Assembly: GCF_001921205.1 (NCBI RefSeq)
Contig: NZ_MSIE01000085.1
Coordinates: 1 to 40,715 of the forward strand
Reading direction: 5' to 3'
DNA: 40,715 nt
Origin: Actinophytocola xanthii
GTDB lineage: Bacteria > Actinomycetota > Actinomycetes > Mycobacteriales > Pseudonocardiaceae
The position numbers and the translations under genes are program-made. Below are positions 30,544 through 38,733 of the stretch, piece by piece. Positions within the stretch are counted from its first letter, which is position 1. Each line of letters begins with the position of its first letter. Below the pieces are notes generated by a model. It made no database searches and was not told where the DNA came from. It worked only from the letters and a program-made list of their open reading frames with translations.

Positions 30544-31407
30544 ATGGCGCGCATGGGCCACGTCGACGAGATCACGCCGTTCCTCAAGGCACGGCGCGCG
30601 GCACTGGACGCCGCCGCGCTGGGTCTGCCGGACGGGCTCGGGCGTCGGCGGGTGCGCGGGCTGCGCCGCGAGGAGGTCGCCGCGCTCGCCGGCATCAGCG
30701 TCGACTACTACACGCGCATCGAGCAGGGCCGCGCTCCCGCGATCTCCGACAGCGTGCTCGACGCGGTGGCCCGCGCGCTGCGGCTCACCCCGGACGAGCA
30801 CACCTACCTGCGCAACATCACCCAACCGGGTCGACGGGCCGCCTCCGGTAGCTGCGGGACCACCCCGCCGCTGGTCCGGCCCCAGCTGCTGGAGCTGCTC
30901 GACGCGATGGCGGACACCGTCCCCGCGATCGTCTACGGCCCGGGCACCGACGTGCTCGCGTGGAACCGGCTCGGCGCCCGGCTCTCCTTCGACTTCGACG
31001 CGCTGCCGGCGCTCGAGCGCAACGCGGCCCGGCTGCTCTTCCTGCACCCCGACGCCCGCGACCTCTACCCCGACTGGGAGCAGAACGCCGAGGCAACCGT
31101 CGCCGCCCTGCGGGCCGAGGTGGGCCGGTTCCCCGACCACGGCCGCCTGCAGCGCGTGGTCTGCGAGCTCCAGGAGGCGAGTGCGGACTTCCGCCGCTTC
31201 TGGGAGACCCAGGACGTGGTCGACCGCGACCACGGCGTCAAGCGGATCAACAACCCCGAGGTCGGCGAGCTGGTCGTGACGTTCGAGGCGTTCACCCTCC
31301 CCGCCGAGCCCGACCTGCGCCTGTGCACCTACACCGCTCCCCAGGGCTCACCGACCGAGGAGCGGTTGCGGCTCTTGGCGGCCGGGCTGGCCGCCGGGGT
31401 GGGTTAG
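30544..31407 (+). CDS. MmyB-like XRE-family transcriptional regulator
   Basis: A 287-residue regulator. Residues about 10-85 form a helix-turn-helix (RVRGLRREEVAALAGISVDYYTRIEQGR), and the rest is an MmyB-type ligand-binding domain (PAIVYGPGTDVLAWNRLGARL, ERNAARLLFLHPDARDLYPDWE, then a PLTV-like end). The gene starts at ATG 30544 or 30553; neither has a clear ribosome binding site, so leaderless translation is possible. Proteins of this group usually control a neighbouring oxidoreductase; the aldo/keto reductase on the other side of the XRE module is a candidate target. Confidence 0.87.
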   Translation: MARMGHVDEITPFLKARRAALDAAALGLPDGLGRRRVRGLRREEVAALAGISVDYYTRIEQGRAPAISDSVLDAVARALRLTPDEHTYLRNITQPGRRAASGSCGTTPPLVRPQLLELLDAMADTVPAIVYGPGTDVLAWNRLGARLSFDFDALPALERNAARLLFLHPDARDLYPDWEQNAEATVAALRAEVGRFPDHGRLQRVVCELQEASADFRRFWETQDVVDRDHGVKRINNPEVGELVVTFEAFTLPAEPDLRLCTYTAPQGSPTEERLRLLAAGLAAGVG

Positions 31408-31425
31408 GCGATACCGGGCTTCGGG

Positions 31426-32340
31426 TCAGCGCAGTCGCGGCAGCAGCAGGGTCGCGACGTCCAGCGCTCGGGTCGGTGTCGACGCCGGGTCCGGAGGTCG
31501 CAGGGTCTCCACCTCCGACAGCACCGCGGTGACGAAGCCCCAGGCCACGGTCCGGTCCAGGGGCATCGCCAGCATGTCGGAGAGCTGTTCGACCCGGGCC
31601 GGCACCAGCCGGGTGAGCGACTCGGCCCTGTCGGCCGGCTCCGGGTTGTAGAGCAGCGGACCGATCTCGTAGCCGGGGTCGCCCACGATGCCGTGCGGGT
31701 CGATCGCCAACCACGGTTCCCGGGTGGCCCGCAGGACGTTGTCGTGGTGCAGGTCGCCGTGCAGCACGACGCGCTCCGTGCTCGACTCGCACAGCTCGCG
31801 CATGAGCCCGGCCGCCCGGCCCACCAGGCCGGCGGGCAGCGGTACGTGGTCGCCGTGGGTTCTCAGGTGCTCGTCGAACACGGCGATCCGGCTCGCCACG
31901 TCGGGCAGCGGGCAGCCGGGGGGCGCCGGGAGGTGCAGCCGACGGACCAGCGCCGCCACCACCGCGGTGGCCTCGGTGTGCCGAGCCGGGACCAGGTCGC
32001 GCAGCCGTCGGCCGGGGACCGCGCGTTCCAGGAGGACCGCGCCGCGAGCCGGATCGGCGCGCAGCACCTGGACCGCTCCCCGGCCGTCGAAGGCCAGCAG
32101 CGCGGGAACCTCGGTACGCAGGCCCTCGCCGCCGGGAACGCCGAGCTTGAGCACCGCCGGGGTGCCGTCGGCCAGGGTCACCGCGGTGACGAAGTGGAAC
32201 GTCAGGTCGAACGGCGTGTCGAGGACCAGGTCCCAGTTACGGGCCAGGTCCGCGAGCAGCCGCGGCAGGCGCTCCAGCCACTGAGCGCCTGCCGCACCCC
32301 ACACCCGGACGGCGTTGCGCGCGAGCGCGGCGTTGATCAC
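31426..32340 (-). CDS. Aminoglycoside 6-phosphotransferase (APH(6)-like) family kinase
   Basis: A 304-residue protein of the streptomycin 6-kinase / hydroxyurea kinase family. The Brenner-type catalytic motif VVLHGDLHHDNVL (about 190-202) and AIDPHGIVGDPGYEIGPLLYNP (about 213, metal-binding Asp) are diagnostic, with the N-terminal FDLTFHFVTAVTLADGTPAVLKLG lobe. The start is GTG at 32340 without a strong ribosome binding site. Some relatives phosphorylate streptomycin, many have no known substrate. A role in self-protection is possible but unsupported. It is convergent with the MmyB-like regulator and lies 23 bases beyond the rhamnogalacturonan lyase stop. Confidence 0.82.
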   Translation of the reverse strand: MINAALARNAVRVWGAAGAQWLERLPRLLADLARNWDLVLDTPFDLTFHFVTAVTLADGTPAVLKLGVPGGEGLRTEVPALLAFDGRGAVQVLRADPARGAVLLERAVPGRRLRDLVPARHTEATAVVAALVRRLHLPAPPGCPLPDVASRIAVFDEHLRTHGDHVPLPAGLVGRAAGLMRELCESSTERVVLHGDLHHDNVLRATREPWLAIDPHGIVGDPGYEIGPLLYNPEPADRAESLTRLVPARVEQLSDMLAMPLDRTVAWGFVTAVLSEVETLRPPDPASTPTRALDVATLLLPRLR

Positions 32341-32363
32341 CCGCCCAGGGTAGGGCGCGGCGC

Positions 32364-34184
32364 TCAGCCGATCGCGAAGCTCGGGTGCGGTGGCTGGTTG
32401 TAGCCGGTGTTCTGCCAGGCCACCGCCAACCGGTACTGGCGGTCCTGCATGAGCGACGGCCGGTTGATGTTCGTGCTGTCGGTCGTGGAGTAGATGCGCA
32501 GGGCGCGGTTGTCCGACGTCCGCCAGATCACCTCCTCGCGCCAGTCGCCGAGGATGTCGGCCGAGAGCGCGGGGGTGGACTTGGTGCCGTTGTTGGACGC
32601 GACGCCGGAACCGGTCAGCAGGCGGGTGTCTCCGCCGGTGCCGTACTTGTCGATGTTCGTCCCGTCCAGCAGTTCGCGCTGGGCGTCGCCGTCCCACCAG
32701 ATGACGAAGTTGGTGGACCCGGGTTTGCGGGCCGCGACCTGCGAGCCGTTGGTGCCGCTGCGCAGCCCGGCCACGCACGAGGACCAGGCCTCGGCACCGG
32801 CGTTGCCGGACCAGACGTCCGCGGCGACACCGCGGCCGTTGTCGCTGCCGCAGGAGGGCGCGCTCCAGATGATCTGACCGGTCCTGGCGTCGCCCATCCA
32901 GTGTGCCGGGTCGGAGGTCGACTCCGACGGCTTGAACACCTCGAGGCCCGCCCGGGACGGGATCAAGTCGCTGACGTGGTAGGCGTCGCCATGGTGGGTG
33001 TTGTTCTGCCACAGCCCGGCGCCGTTGTCGTCGATCGCCATCGAGCCGTACATGATCTCGTCCCGGCCGTCGCCGTCCACGTCGGCGACCGACAGCTGGT
33101 GGTTGCCCTTGCCCGTCCAGGCCGAGCCGTTGGTCGAGGAGTTGGAGTCGAACGTCCAGCGCCGGGTCAGCGAGCCGCCCCGGAAGTCCCAGGCGGAGAT
33201 GACGCTGCGCGTGTAGTAGCCACGGGCCATGATGATGCTGGGTCGCGAACCGTCTACATAGGCCGTTCCGGCGAGGAAGCGGTCGACCCGGTTGCCGTAG
33301 CTGTCACCCCAGCCGCCGACGTTCCCCCGCGGGGGCACGAAGTCCGCGGTGGCCAGCACCGCGCCGTCGGTGCCGCGGAAGACCGAGAGGAACTCGGGCC
33401 CGGCCAGCACGTAGCCCGACGAGTTGCGGTGGTCGGCGTTCGCGTTCCCGATCACCTGGCCGGTGCCCGACCGGGTGCCGTCGGCGGTCTTGACCGCGAC
33501 CTCGGCTCGGCCGTCGCCGTCGTAGTCGAACACCTGGAACTGCGTGTAGTGCGCGCCGGAACGAATGTTGCGCCCGAGGTCGATCCGCCACAGGCGGGTG
33601 CCGTTGAGCTGGTAGGCGTCCAGGTAGGTGTTGCCCGTGTAGCCGGACTGCGAGTTGTCCTTGGCGTTGGAGGGATCCCACTTCAGCACGATCTCGTACT
33701 GCCCGTCGCCGTTCAGGTCTCCCACGCTCGCGTCGTTCGCGGTGTAGCTGTAGCTCTCGCCCGAGGGCGTGGTGCCGCCGGGCGGGAGCTGCAACGGCAC
33801 GTCCCGGGACTCGGCGAAGGGGATCGCCCGCTCCTGGTCTCCGGCGCGTTCCACCCCGCCGGAAACCGTCCGGACCGTGTAGACCGCGTCCGCGGCCGCG
33901 GCCCGGTCCCGGTAGTTCGTCGCCCCGCTGATCGGAGCCGCGTTGACCTTCGTCCCGTCCCGGTAGAGGTTGAACGCGATGTCCGCCGGGTCGCTCACCA
34001 ACCGGCGCCAGCTCAGGAAGTTGCCGTCTCCGGCTCGGATACTGACCAGTCCGCGGTCCAGAGCGTCCACAGTGGCCAGCGGCGCTCCGGCACGGTCGGC
34101 CTGAGCCGGCGGCGTGACCACCAGCGCGCCCAACAGGGCCCCGATCGCCGCGACGGCAGAACATGCACGAGGGTTGACCCGCAT
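32364..34184 (-). CDS. Secreted rhamnogalacturonan lyase, PL11-like
   Basis: A 606-residue precursor. The ATG at 34184 follows GGAAG and gives a signal peptide (MRVNPRACSAVAAIGALLGA, cleavage near AQA). The mature part is an eight-bladed propeller typical of PL11: RGLVSIRAGDGNFLSWR at the start, repeated metal-binding loops such as DLNGDGQYEIVLKWDP, DYDGDGRAEVAVKTADG, DVDGDGRDEIMYGSM and GDWREEVIW, and the ending INRPSLMQDRQYRLAVAWQNTGYNQPPHPSF. It cleaves the rhamnogalacturonan I backbone of pectin outside the cell. A perfect CebR/CelR-type operator and a TTGACA promoter lie upstream. Confidence 0.93.
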   Translation of the reverse strand: MRVNPRACSAVAAIGALLGALVVTPPAQADRAGAPLATVDALDRGLVSIRAGDGNFLSWRRLVSDPADIAFNLYRDGTKVNAAPISGATNYRDRAAAADAVYTVRTVSGGVERAGDQERAIPFAESRDVPLQLPPGGTTPSGESYSYTANDASVGDLNGDGQYEIVLKWDPSNAKDNSQSGYTGNTYLDAYQLNGTRLWRIDLGRNIRSGAHYTQFQVFDYDGDGRAEVAVKTADGTRSGTGQVIGNANADHRNSSGYVLAGPEFLSVFRGTDGAVLATADFVPPRGNVGGWGDSYGNRVDRFLAGTAYVDGSRPSIIMARGYYTRSVISAWDFRGGSLTRRWTFDSNSSTNGSAWTGKGNHQLSVADVDGDGRDEIMYGSMAIDDNGAGLWQNNTHHGDAYHVSDLIPSRAGLEVFKPSESTSDPAHWMGDARTGQIIWSAPSCGSDNGRGVAADVWSGNAGAEAWSSCVAGLRSGTNGSQVAARKPGSTNFVIWWDGDAQRELLDGTNIDKYGTGGDTRLLTGSGVASNNGTKSTPALSADILGDWREEVIWRTSDNRALRIYSTTDSTNINRPSLMQDRQYRLAVAWQNTGYNQPPHPSFAIG

Positions 34185-34248
34185 CTGCGCCACTTCCTTG
34201 TGGTGATGGGTCGTCGGGTCGTCGGAGCGCGACCCTGGAAGGGCGGCC

Positions 34249-34262
34249 TGGGAGCGCTCCCA
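34249..34262. promoter_or_regulatory. CebR/CelR-type LacI-family operator
   Basis: TGGGAGCGCTCCCA is a perfect 14-base palindrome and matches the established operator of the cello-oligosaccharide repressors CebR (Streptomyces) and CelR (Thermobifida). It is 65 bases upstream of the rhamnogalacturonan lyase start and just downstream of a promoter-like sequence, where a repressor would block transcription. Confidence 0.85.
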
Positions 34263-34275
34263 AAGCCGCCACGAC

Positions 34276-34306
34276 ATTGGTAGCACTGAAGTTCGGCCAC
34301 TGTCAA
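34276..34306 (-). promoter_or_regulatory. Candidate promoter of the rhamnogalacturonan lyase gene
   Basis: Reading the minus strand, TTGACA (34306-34301) is followed after 18 bases by TACCAA, a plausible -35/-10 pair. The CebR-type operator begins roughly 14 bases further on. The -35 overlaps one arm of an imperfect inverted repeat, TGTCAACG (34301-34308) with CGTTAACA (34320-34327). Confidence 0.5.
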
Positions 34307-34361
34307 CGTTTCTTGTGAGCGTTAACAGCCCAACGGCCGCACCGGTCTCGGCGACGCAATA

Positions 34362-34390
34362 GTCCACGTCCTGCCCACGATCGTCCACGT
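34362..34390 (+). promoter_or_regulatory. Direct repeat GTCCACGT, 21-base spacing, upstream of the pectate lyase gene
   Basis: GTCCACGT occurs at 34362-34369 and at 34383-34390. The 21-base offset places both on the same helix face, as for AraC-type or response-regulator activators. It is 62-90 bases before the pectate lyase ATG. Confidence 0.4.
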
Positions 34391-34451
34391 GCTCCGGGCG
34401 TAGCGTTGACGCCGGGGAGGGCCCGGCCGACCGCACGTGAAGGGAGACCCC

Positions 34452-35657
34452 ATGGGTCATCGGTGGAACGCCCGGCGGTTGCTGCCCATGCTCGGTACCG
34501 CTGTCTGCCTCACCCTCGCACCCGCCGCAGTCGCCGAGCCCGCCCCCGCCGAGCCGACCCTGGTCGTCGCACCGGACGGCGACGACAGCGCTCCCGGAAC
34601 GCTCGCCCAGCCACTGCGCACCATCCAGCGTGCGGTGGACCTGGCCGGGCCGGGGGACGTCATCGCCGTGCGCGGCGGTACGTACGCCCCGACGGTCAAC
34701 ATTCAGCTCCGCACGAGCGGCACCCCGGCCGAACCAATAACGCTGACCGCCTACCGCGGCGAGCACGTGGTCGTGGACGGCGAGCAGATGCCCCACACAC
34801 CGGCACCGCTGGGCGGCAGCATCCCCCGCGCGGAGCGGGGCGCGATCCACCTGGCGGCGTCCCACTGGCACCTGGTCGACCTCGAGATCGCCAACGGCCC
34901 CTACGGGATCTTCGGCATCGACAGCAGCAACAACACCTTCGAGCACCTCGTCACCCGGGACAACTACGAGAGCGGGCTGCACCTGCAGGGCGCCTCCGGC
35001 GGCAACCTCATCCTCGACCTGGACAGCTCCGGCAACCGGGACCCGCGCAAGAACGGGGAGAGCGCGGACGGCCTGGCCATCAAGGAGGGTTCGGGAACCG
35101 GCAACGTGGTGCGCGGCGCCCGCCTGTGGAACAACGTCGACGACGGTTTCGACGCCTGGGAGTTCCTTTCCCCCGTCACCATCGAGGACAGCGTCGCCTG
35201 GGGCAACGGGGTCAACCGGTGGGGCTTTCCGGACTTCGCCGGTGACGGCAACGGGTTCAAGCTCGGCGGCGGCGACGAGGACCTGCCGGCCGACCACGTC
35301 GTGCGCAACAGCATCGCGTTCGACAACACCGCCGGCGGGTTCATCGACAACGGCAACCCGGGCTCGATGACCCTCGACCGCAACACCGCCTGGCGCAACA
35401 CGGGAACCGGGTTCGACACCGAGGACTCGACCTCGCGGCTGACCCGCAACCTCGCCGTGAGCAACGGCACCGACGTGCGGCTCGGCTCCTCCACCGGCAG
35501 CGGCAACTCCTGGGACCTGGGTGGCGACTGGGACGACTCGTCGCTCGTGAGCACGGACCCGAGCACGATGGCCGGCCCGCGTGAGCCGGACGGGGACATC
35601 CCGCACTCCGACTTCCTGCTACCCAAAGGCGGTCTCGAGATCGGAGCCAGGCTGTGA
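34452..35657 (+). CDS. Secreted PL9-like pectate lyase (right-handed parallel beta-helix)
   Basis: A 401-residue precursor with signal peptide (RRLLPMLGTAVCLTLAPAAVAEP). The body is a beta-helix with the PL9 pattern: an N-terminal GTLAQPLRTIQRAVDLAGPGDVIAVRGGTY, then ESADGLAIKEGSGTGNVVRGARLWNNVDDGFDAWE, GDGNGFKLGGG and AFDNTAGGFIDNGNPG, where Asp and Lys residues are likely calcium-binding and catalytic. It should cut polygalacturonate outside the cell. The ATG at 34452 follows AAGGGAG. It diverges from the rhamnogalacturonan lyase and its stop overlaps the next gene's GTG, so it is co-translated with the BNR-4 protein. Confidence 0.9.
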   Translation: MGHRWNARRLLPMLGTAVCLTLAPAAVAEPAPAEPTLVVAPDGDDSAPGTLAQPLRTIQRAVDLAGPGDVIAVRGGTYAPTVNIQLRTSGTPAEPITLTAYRGEHVVVDGEQMPHTPAPLGGSIPRAERGAIHLAASHWHLVDLEIANGPYGIFGIDSSNNTFEHLVTRDNYESGLHLQGASGGNLILDLDSSGNRDPRKNGESADGLAIKEGSGTGNVVRGARLWNNVDDGFDAWEFLSPVTIEDSVAWGNGVNRWGFPDFAGDGNGFKLGGGDEDLPADHVVRNSIAFDNTAGGFIDNGNPGSMTLDRNTAWRNTGTGFDTEDSTSRLTRNLAVSNGTDVRLGSSTGSGNSWDLGGDWDDSSLVSTDPSTMAGPREPDGDIPHSDFLLPKGGLEIGARL

Positions 35658-37075
35658 AGGCGGTACTCGCGGCCGTTCTCACGGCCGCCGCCGTCCTCGT
35701 GCCAGTCAACGTCCCCTTGGGACAGAGCGACCCCGGGGCGGCCGCCGCGCCGACGGTGACCCGGCTGCGGGACACGCAGCTCGACGCGACCGCGCTGTAC
35801 TTCGTGTCCTACGACGGCCTGGTCAACAACGAGTCGTTCCAGTTGGACGCGCTGCTCACGCACCAGGGCTACCAGTACACGGCCTGGTACACCGCGGACC
35901 GCAGCGCCGTGCTCGCCCGTCGACGGCTGCCCGACGCCGCCTGGGAGAAGGCGGTCCTGCCGCACCGGCTGACCGTCGACGACTCGCACAACGTGATCTC
36001 GCTCGGCATCTCACCCACCGACGGTCGCCTGCACGTCGCCATGGACACCCACGACACGCCGGTGTTCTACGTGAAGTCCGCCGCCGGCCTGGTGTCCACA
36101 CCGGCCTCGCAGTCCTGGTCGGCGTCCCGGTTCGGCCCCGTACAGCGGACGTTGGACGGGGTGGACCTCGGCGGGATCAGCTACCCGCAGTTCGTCCTGA
36201 CGCCCGAGCGCCGGCTCCAGCTGAGCTACCGAACCGGTCGCTCCGCGAACGGCACGAACGAGCTGGCCGAGTACGACGGGGCGACGTGGCGCAAGCTGGG
36301 CAGGTGGACCTCCGCGACCGGCTCGTGGACCGCGCCCAACGGCGTCACCAGCACGACGCGCAACATGTACCTGCACGGGCTGACCTACGGCCCGGGCGGC
36401 CGGCTGCACGCGGCGTTCACCTGGCGCGAGGGCAACGCGGGGGTGCTCTGTGCCTCGGGCGGCCTCACCAACCACGACACCGGCTACGTCTACAGCGACG
36501 ACCGCGGCCGCACCTGGCGCACCCCCGCCGGTCAGCTCGCCGGCACCACGGGCGGAACGCCGGTGGGCGTCTCACCCTCGCTCGTGGTCGACCCGCTCGA
36601 CCCCAACCACGGCCTGATGAACCAGGAAAGCCAGGCCGTCGACTCGACCGGCGCGCCCCACGTGGTGATCAGCTACGTCCCCGGCCGGTTCACCCAGTGC
36701 GTCACGAGCTATGCCGCGGACCGCACCCGGTGGGGCCGAGCGTTCCACCTCTTCCGCCAGGCCAACGGGTCCTGGACCAAGCGCGAGGTCCCGGTCCAGC
36801 CCGGCGCCACCGGACGCACCAGGATCGTGTTCGACCGGGCCGACAACGCCTACCTGGTCATGCCGTTCGGCCGGATCGTGAGCGCCTCCAGGGCCAGCGG
36901 CTGGACCGACTGGACCCTCGTGTTCGACGCCGCCGGGATGAACGCCTTCGGCGAGGTCACCGTCGACTACTCCCGGGTCGCCGCCGAAGGCGTGCTGTCG
37001 GTGCTCTACCAGCGCAGGTCCAGCGGGACGACGCCCTCCCCCATCCACGTCGCAGACTTCCGGCTCGGCGCCTGA
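35654..37075 (+). CDS. Secreted BNR-4 repeat protein, probable polysaccharide-active enzyme
   Basis: A 473-residue protein with a signal peptide (KAVLAAVLTAAAVLVPVNV) and a BNR-4 propeller (DSHNVISLGISPTDGRLHVAMDTHD, ISYPQFVLTPERRLQLSYRTG, GNAGVLCASGG, YVYSDDRGRTWRTP, NQESQAVDSTGAPHVVISY). The GTG at 35654 overlaps the pectate lyase stop (GTGA). BNR-4 proteins include PL24-type ulvan lyases and others of unknown specificity. Because it is coupled to a pectate lyase, an action on pectin side structures or on unsaturated galacturonates is plausible. The active residues cannot be named from the sequence alone. Confidence 0.8.
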   Translation: MKAVLAAVLTAAAVLVPVNVPLGQSDPGAAAAPTVTRLRDTQLDATALYFVSYDGLVNNESFQLDALLTHQGYQYTAWYTADRSAVLARRRLPDAAWEKAVLPHRLTVDDSHNVISLGISPTDGRLHVAMDTHDTPVFYVKSAAGLVSTPASQSWSASRFGPVQRTLDGVDLGGISYPQFVLTPERRLQLSYRTGRSANGTNELAEYDGATWRKLGRWTSATGSWTAPNGVTSTTRNMYLHGLTYGPGGRLHAAFTWREGNAGVLCASGGLTNHDTGYVYSDDRGRTWRTPAGQLAGTTGGTPVGVSPSLVVDPLDPNHGLMNQESQAVDSTGAPHVVISYVPGRFTQCVTSYAADRTRWGRAFHLFRQANGSWTKREVPVQPGATGRTRIVFDRADNAYLVMPFGRIVSASRASGWTDWTLVFDAAGMNAFGEVTVDYSRVAAEGVLSVLYQRRSSGTTPSPIHVADFRLGA

Positions 37076-37113
37076 GGCGCGCGGTACCGGGCCGCGTCGT
37101 GTGAGATGGGGTC

Positions 37114-37617
37114 ATGGCGATTTCCCTTCCGCGCGTCCCGGGGCCGCGTGACCTGGTTCAATGGACCTTCCGGACGACGACGACCCTGGCGTCCGTGCCG
37201 GGGCGGCTGCTGGCGCTGGTGGAGGCGGTCGAGTCGGTGGCCGCCCGCGCCGACGAGCTGGTCGGGCGCACCGGCCGCGTGGTGACCGCGGCGGAGGAGG
37301 CGGTGGCCCACTCCCGACGGGTGATCGCGTCGGTCGAGGCCCAGGTGGAGGCGGCCCGACCCCTGCTCGAGTTCGTCGAGGAGTTCAGCCAGCACGAGAT
37401 GCAGGCCGCGATCAAGCTGGTCGACGAGCTGCCCCGGCTGTCCAGGCACCTCACCGAGGACGTGATGCCGATCCTCACCACCCTCGACCACGTCGGCCCG
37501 GACCTCCACGAGCTGCTCTCGGTGGTCAACGACGTCCGCCAGGCCATCCTGGGCGTCCCCGGCTTCGAGTTCCTGCGCCGCCGCGGGGAGGACAAGGACG
37601 AGAAGCGCGAGGACTGA
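37114..37617 (+). CDS. Hypothetical actinobacterial coiled-coil protein
   Basis: A 167-residue protein with no catalytic motif. It is mostly helical, with long Ala/Glu/Val heptad-like stretches from about residue 25 to 140 (LLALVEAVESVAARADELV, VVTAAEEAVAHSRRVIASVEAQVEAARPLLEFVEEF, then LPRLSRHLTEDVMPILTTL) and a charged tail, RRGEDKDEKRED. No signal peptide or strong membrane helix is seen. Such proteins occur singly in many actinobacteria. It is not obviously linked to the pectin genes 38 bases upstream. Confidence 0.75.
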   Translation: MAISLPRVPGPRDLVQWTFRTTTTLASVPGRLLALVEAVESVAARADELVGRTGRVVTAAEEAVAHSRRVIASVEAQVEAARPLLEFVEEFSQHEMQAAIKLVDELPRLSRHLTEDVMPILTTLDHVGPDLHELLSVVNDVRQAILGVPGFEFLRRRGEDKDEKRED

Positions 37618-37693
37618 CGCGGGCGTTCCGGAATTATCGGCCGTTTCCACGTGGGCACCCAGCCGGAAATGTCCACACCTCGAGCATTGATAT

Positions 37694-37706
37694 CGGAAAA
37701 CTTCCG
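37694..37706. promoter_or_regulatory. Inverted repeat upstream of the esterase gene
   Basis: CGGAA (37694-37698) and TTCCG (37702-37706) form a short inverted repeat 45 bases before the esterase ATG, and a second palindrome, TTCCGGAA, occurs at 37626-37633. The region is AT-richer than its surroundings. This might be an operator. Confidence 0.35.
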
Positions 37707-37750
37707 AAAGAAGATGGAGGGCACGACACCTCCCTGCTCGAGGAGACCTC

Positions 37751-38674
37751 ATGAGGATCGGGAAACTCGTCCTGGGCTGCCTGGGGATGGCGGTGGTCCT
37801 GCTCGCCGCACTCGTCCGGCTGGCCACACCGGCGGCGGCCGCGACGCTGGTCGAGGTGACGAACTTCGGCGCGAACCCGAGCAACCTGCGGATGCACCTC
37901 TACGTGCCGGACTCCGTCGCCTCCCGCCCGGCCGTCCTGGTCGCCGTGCACTACTGCACGGGGTCGGGCCCGGCCTTCCACAGCGGGACCGAGTTCGCCC
38001 GGCTCGCCGACCAGCACGGCTTCGTCGTGATCTACCCGTCGGCGACCCGCAGCGGCAACTGCTTCGACGTCTACACGCGGGAGGCCCTGCGGCGTGACGG
38101 CGGCAGCGACCCGGTCGGAATCAGGTCGATGGTCGGCTACGTCCAGCAGCGGTACGGCGCGGACCCGGACCGGATCTTCGTCACCGGCGCCTCGTCCGGG
38201 GCCATGATGACCAACGTCCTGCTCGGCAACTACCCGGACGTCTTCCGGGCGGGCGCGGCGTTCATGGGGGTGCCGTTCGGCTGCTTCGCGACCACGCCGC
38301 CGAGCACCTGGAACAGCGAGTGCGCGAACGGGCAGGTGGTCCGAACGCCCCAGCAGTGGGGCGACCTGGTCCGCGCCGCCTACCCCGGCTACACCGGCCC
38401 CCGCCCGCGCATGCAGGTCTGGCACGGCACGCAGGACACCACCCTCCGCTACCCGAACTTCGGCGAGCAGCTCAAGCAGTGGACGAACGTGCACGGGGTG
38501 AGCCAGACACCGGTGTCGACCGACACCCCGCAGGCCAACTGGACCAGGACGCGCTACGGCGCCACCGGCACCACCCCGCCGGTGGAGGGGATCAGCCTGC
38601 AGGGCGTCGGCCACAACCTGCCGAGCGGTGGCATGGCGGCGATGGCCCTCGCCTTCTTCGGCCTGACCGGCTGA
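37751..38674 (+). CDS. Secreted CE1-type esterase (PHB depolymerase / feruloyl or acetylxylan esterase family)
   Basis: A 307-residue precursor with a signal peptide (GKLVLGCLGMAVVLLAALVRLATPAAAA). The mature enzyme has the esterase-PHB fold: VAVHYCTGSG (oxyanion), nucleophile Ser in GASSGAMMTN (about 155), acid Asp in WHGTQDTTL (about 225) and His in VGHNLPSGG (about 293). Relatives remove acetyl or feruloyl groups from plant polysaccharides. Close to pectin lyase genes, an accessory role in plant cell wall breakdown fits. The ATG follows GAGGAGACCTC. No binding module is attached. Confidence 0.87.
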   Translation: MRIGKLVLGCLGMAVVLLAALVRLATPAAAATLVEVTNFGANPSNLRMHLYVPDSVASRPAVLVAVHYCTGSGPAFHSGTEFARLADQHGFVVIYPSATRSGNCFDVYTREALRRDGGSDPVGIRSMVGYVQQRYGADPDRIFVTGASSGAMMTNVLLGNYPDVFRAGAAFMGVPFGCFATTPPSTWNSECANGQVVRTPQQWGDLVRAAYPGYTGPRPRMQVWHGTQDTTLRYPNFGEQLKQWTNVHGVSQTPVSTDTPQANWTRTRYGATGTTPPVEGISLQGVGHNLPSGGMAAMALAFFGLTG

Positions 38675-38710
38675 GGCGCGGCAGGGCTCGGCCGACAACC
38701 GTCCGCCCGT

Positions 38711-38733
38711 GCCCGGCGGTTACCCCGCCGGGC
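38711..38733. terminator. Bidirectional hairpin terminator
   Basis: GCCCGGCGG (38711-38719) pairs perfectly with CCGCCGGGC (38725-38733) around a 5-base loop. It sits between the esterase and the convergent methyltransferase, overlapping the latter's stop codon (TAA in the loop region). Confidence 0.75.

Noticed and set aside
31426-32340. Dedicated self-resistance gene of the cluster
   Set aside because: APH(6)-like kinases with unknown substrates are common in actinobacteria; the expected product has no aminoglycoside part and the gene lies beyond the likely cluster edge.
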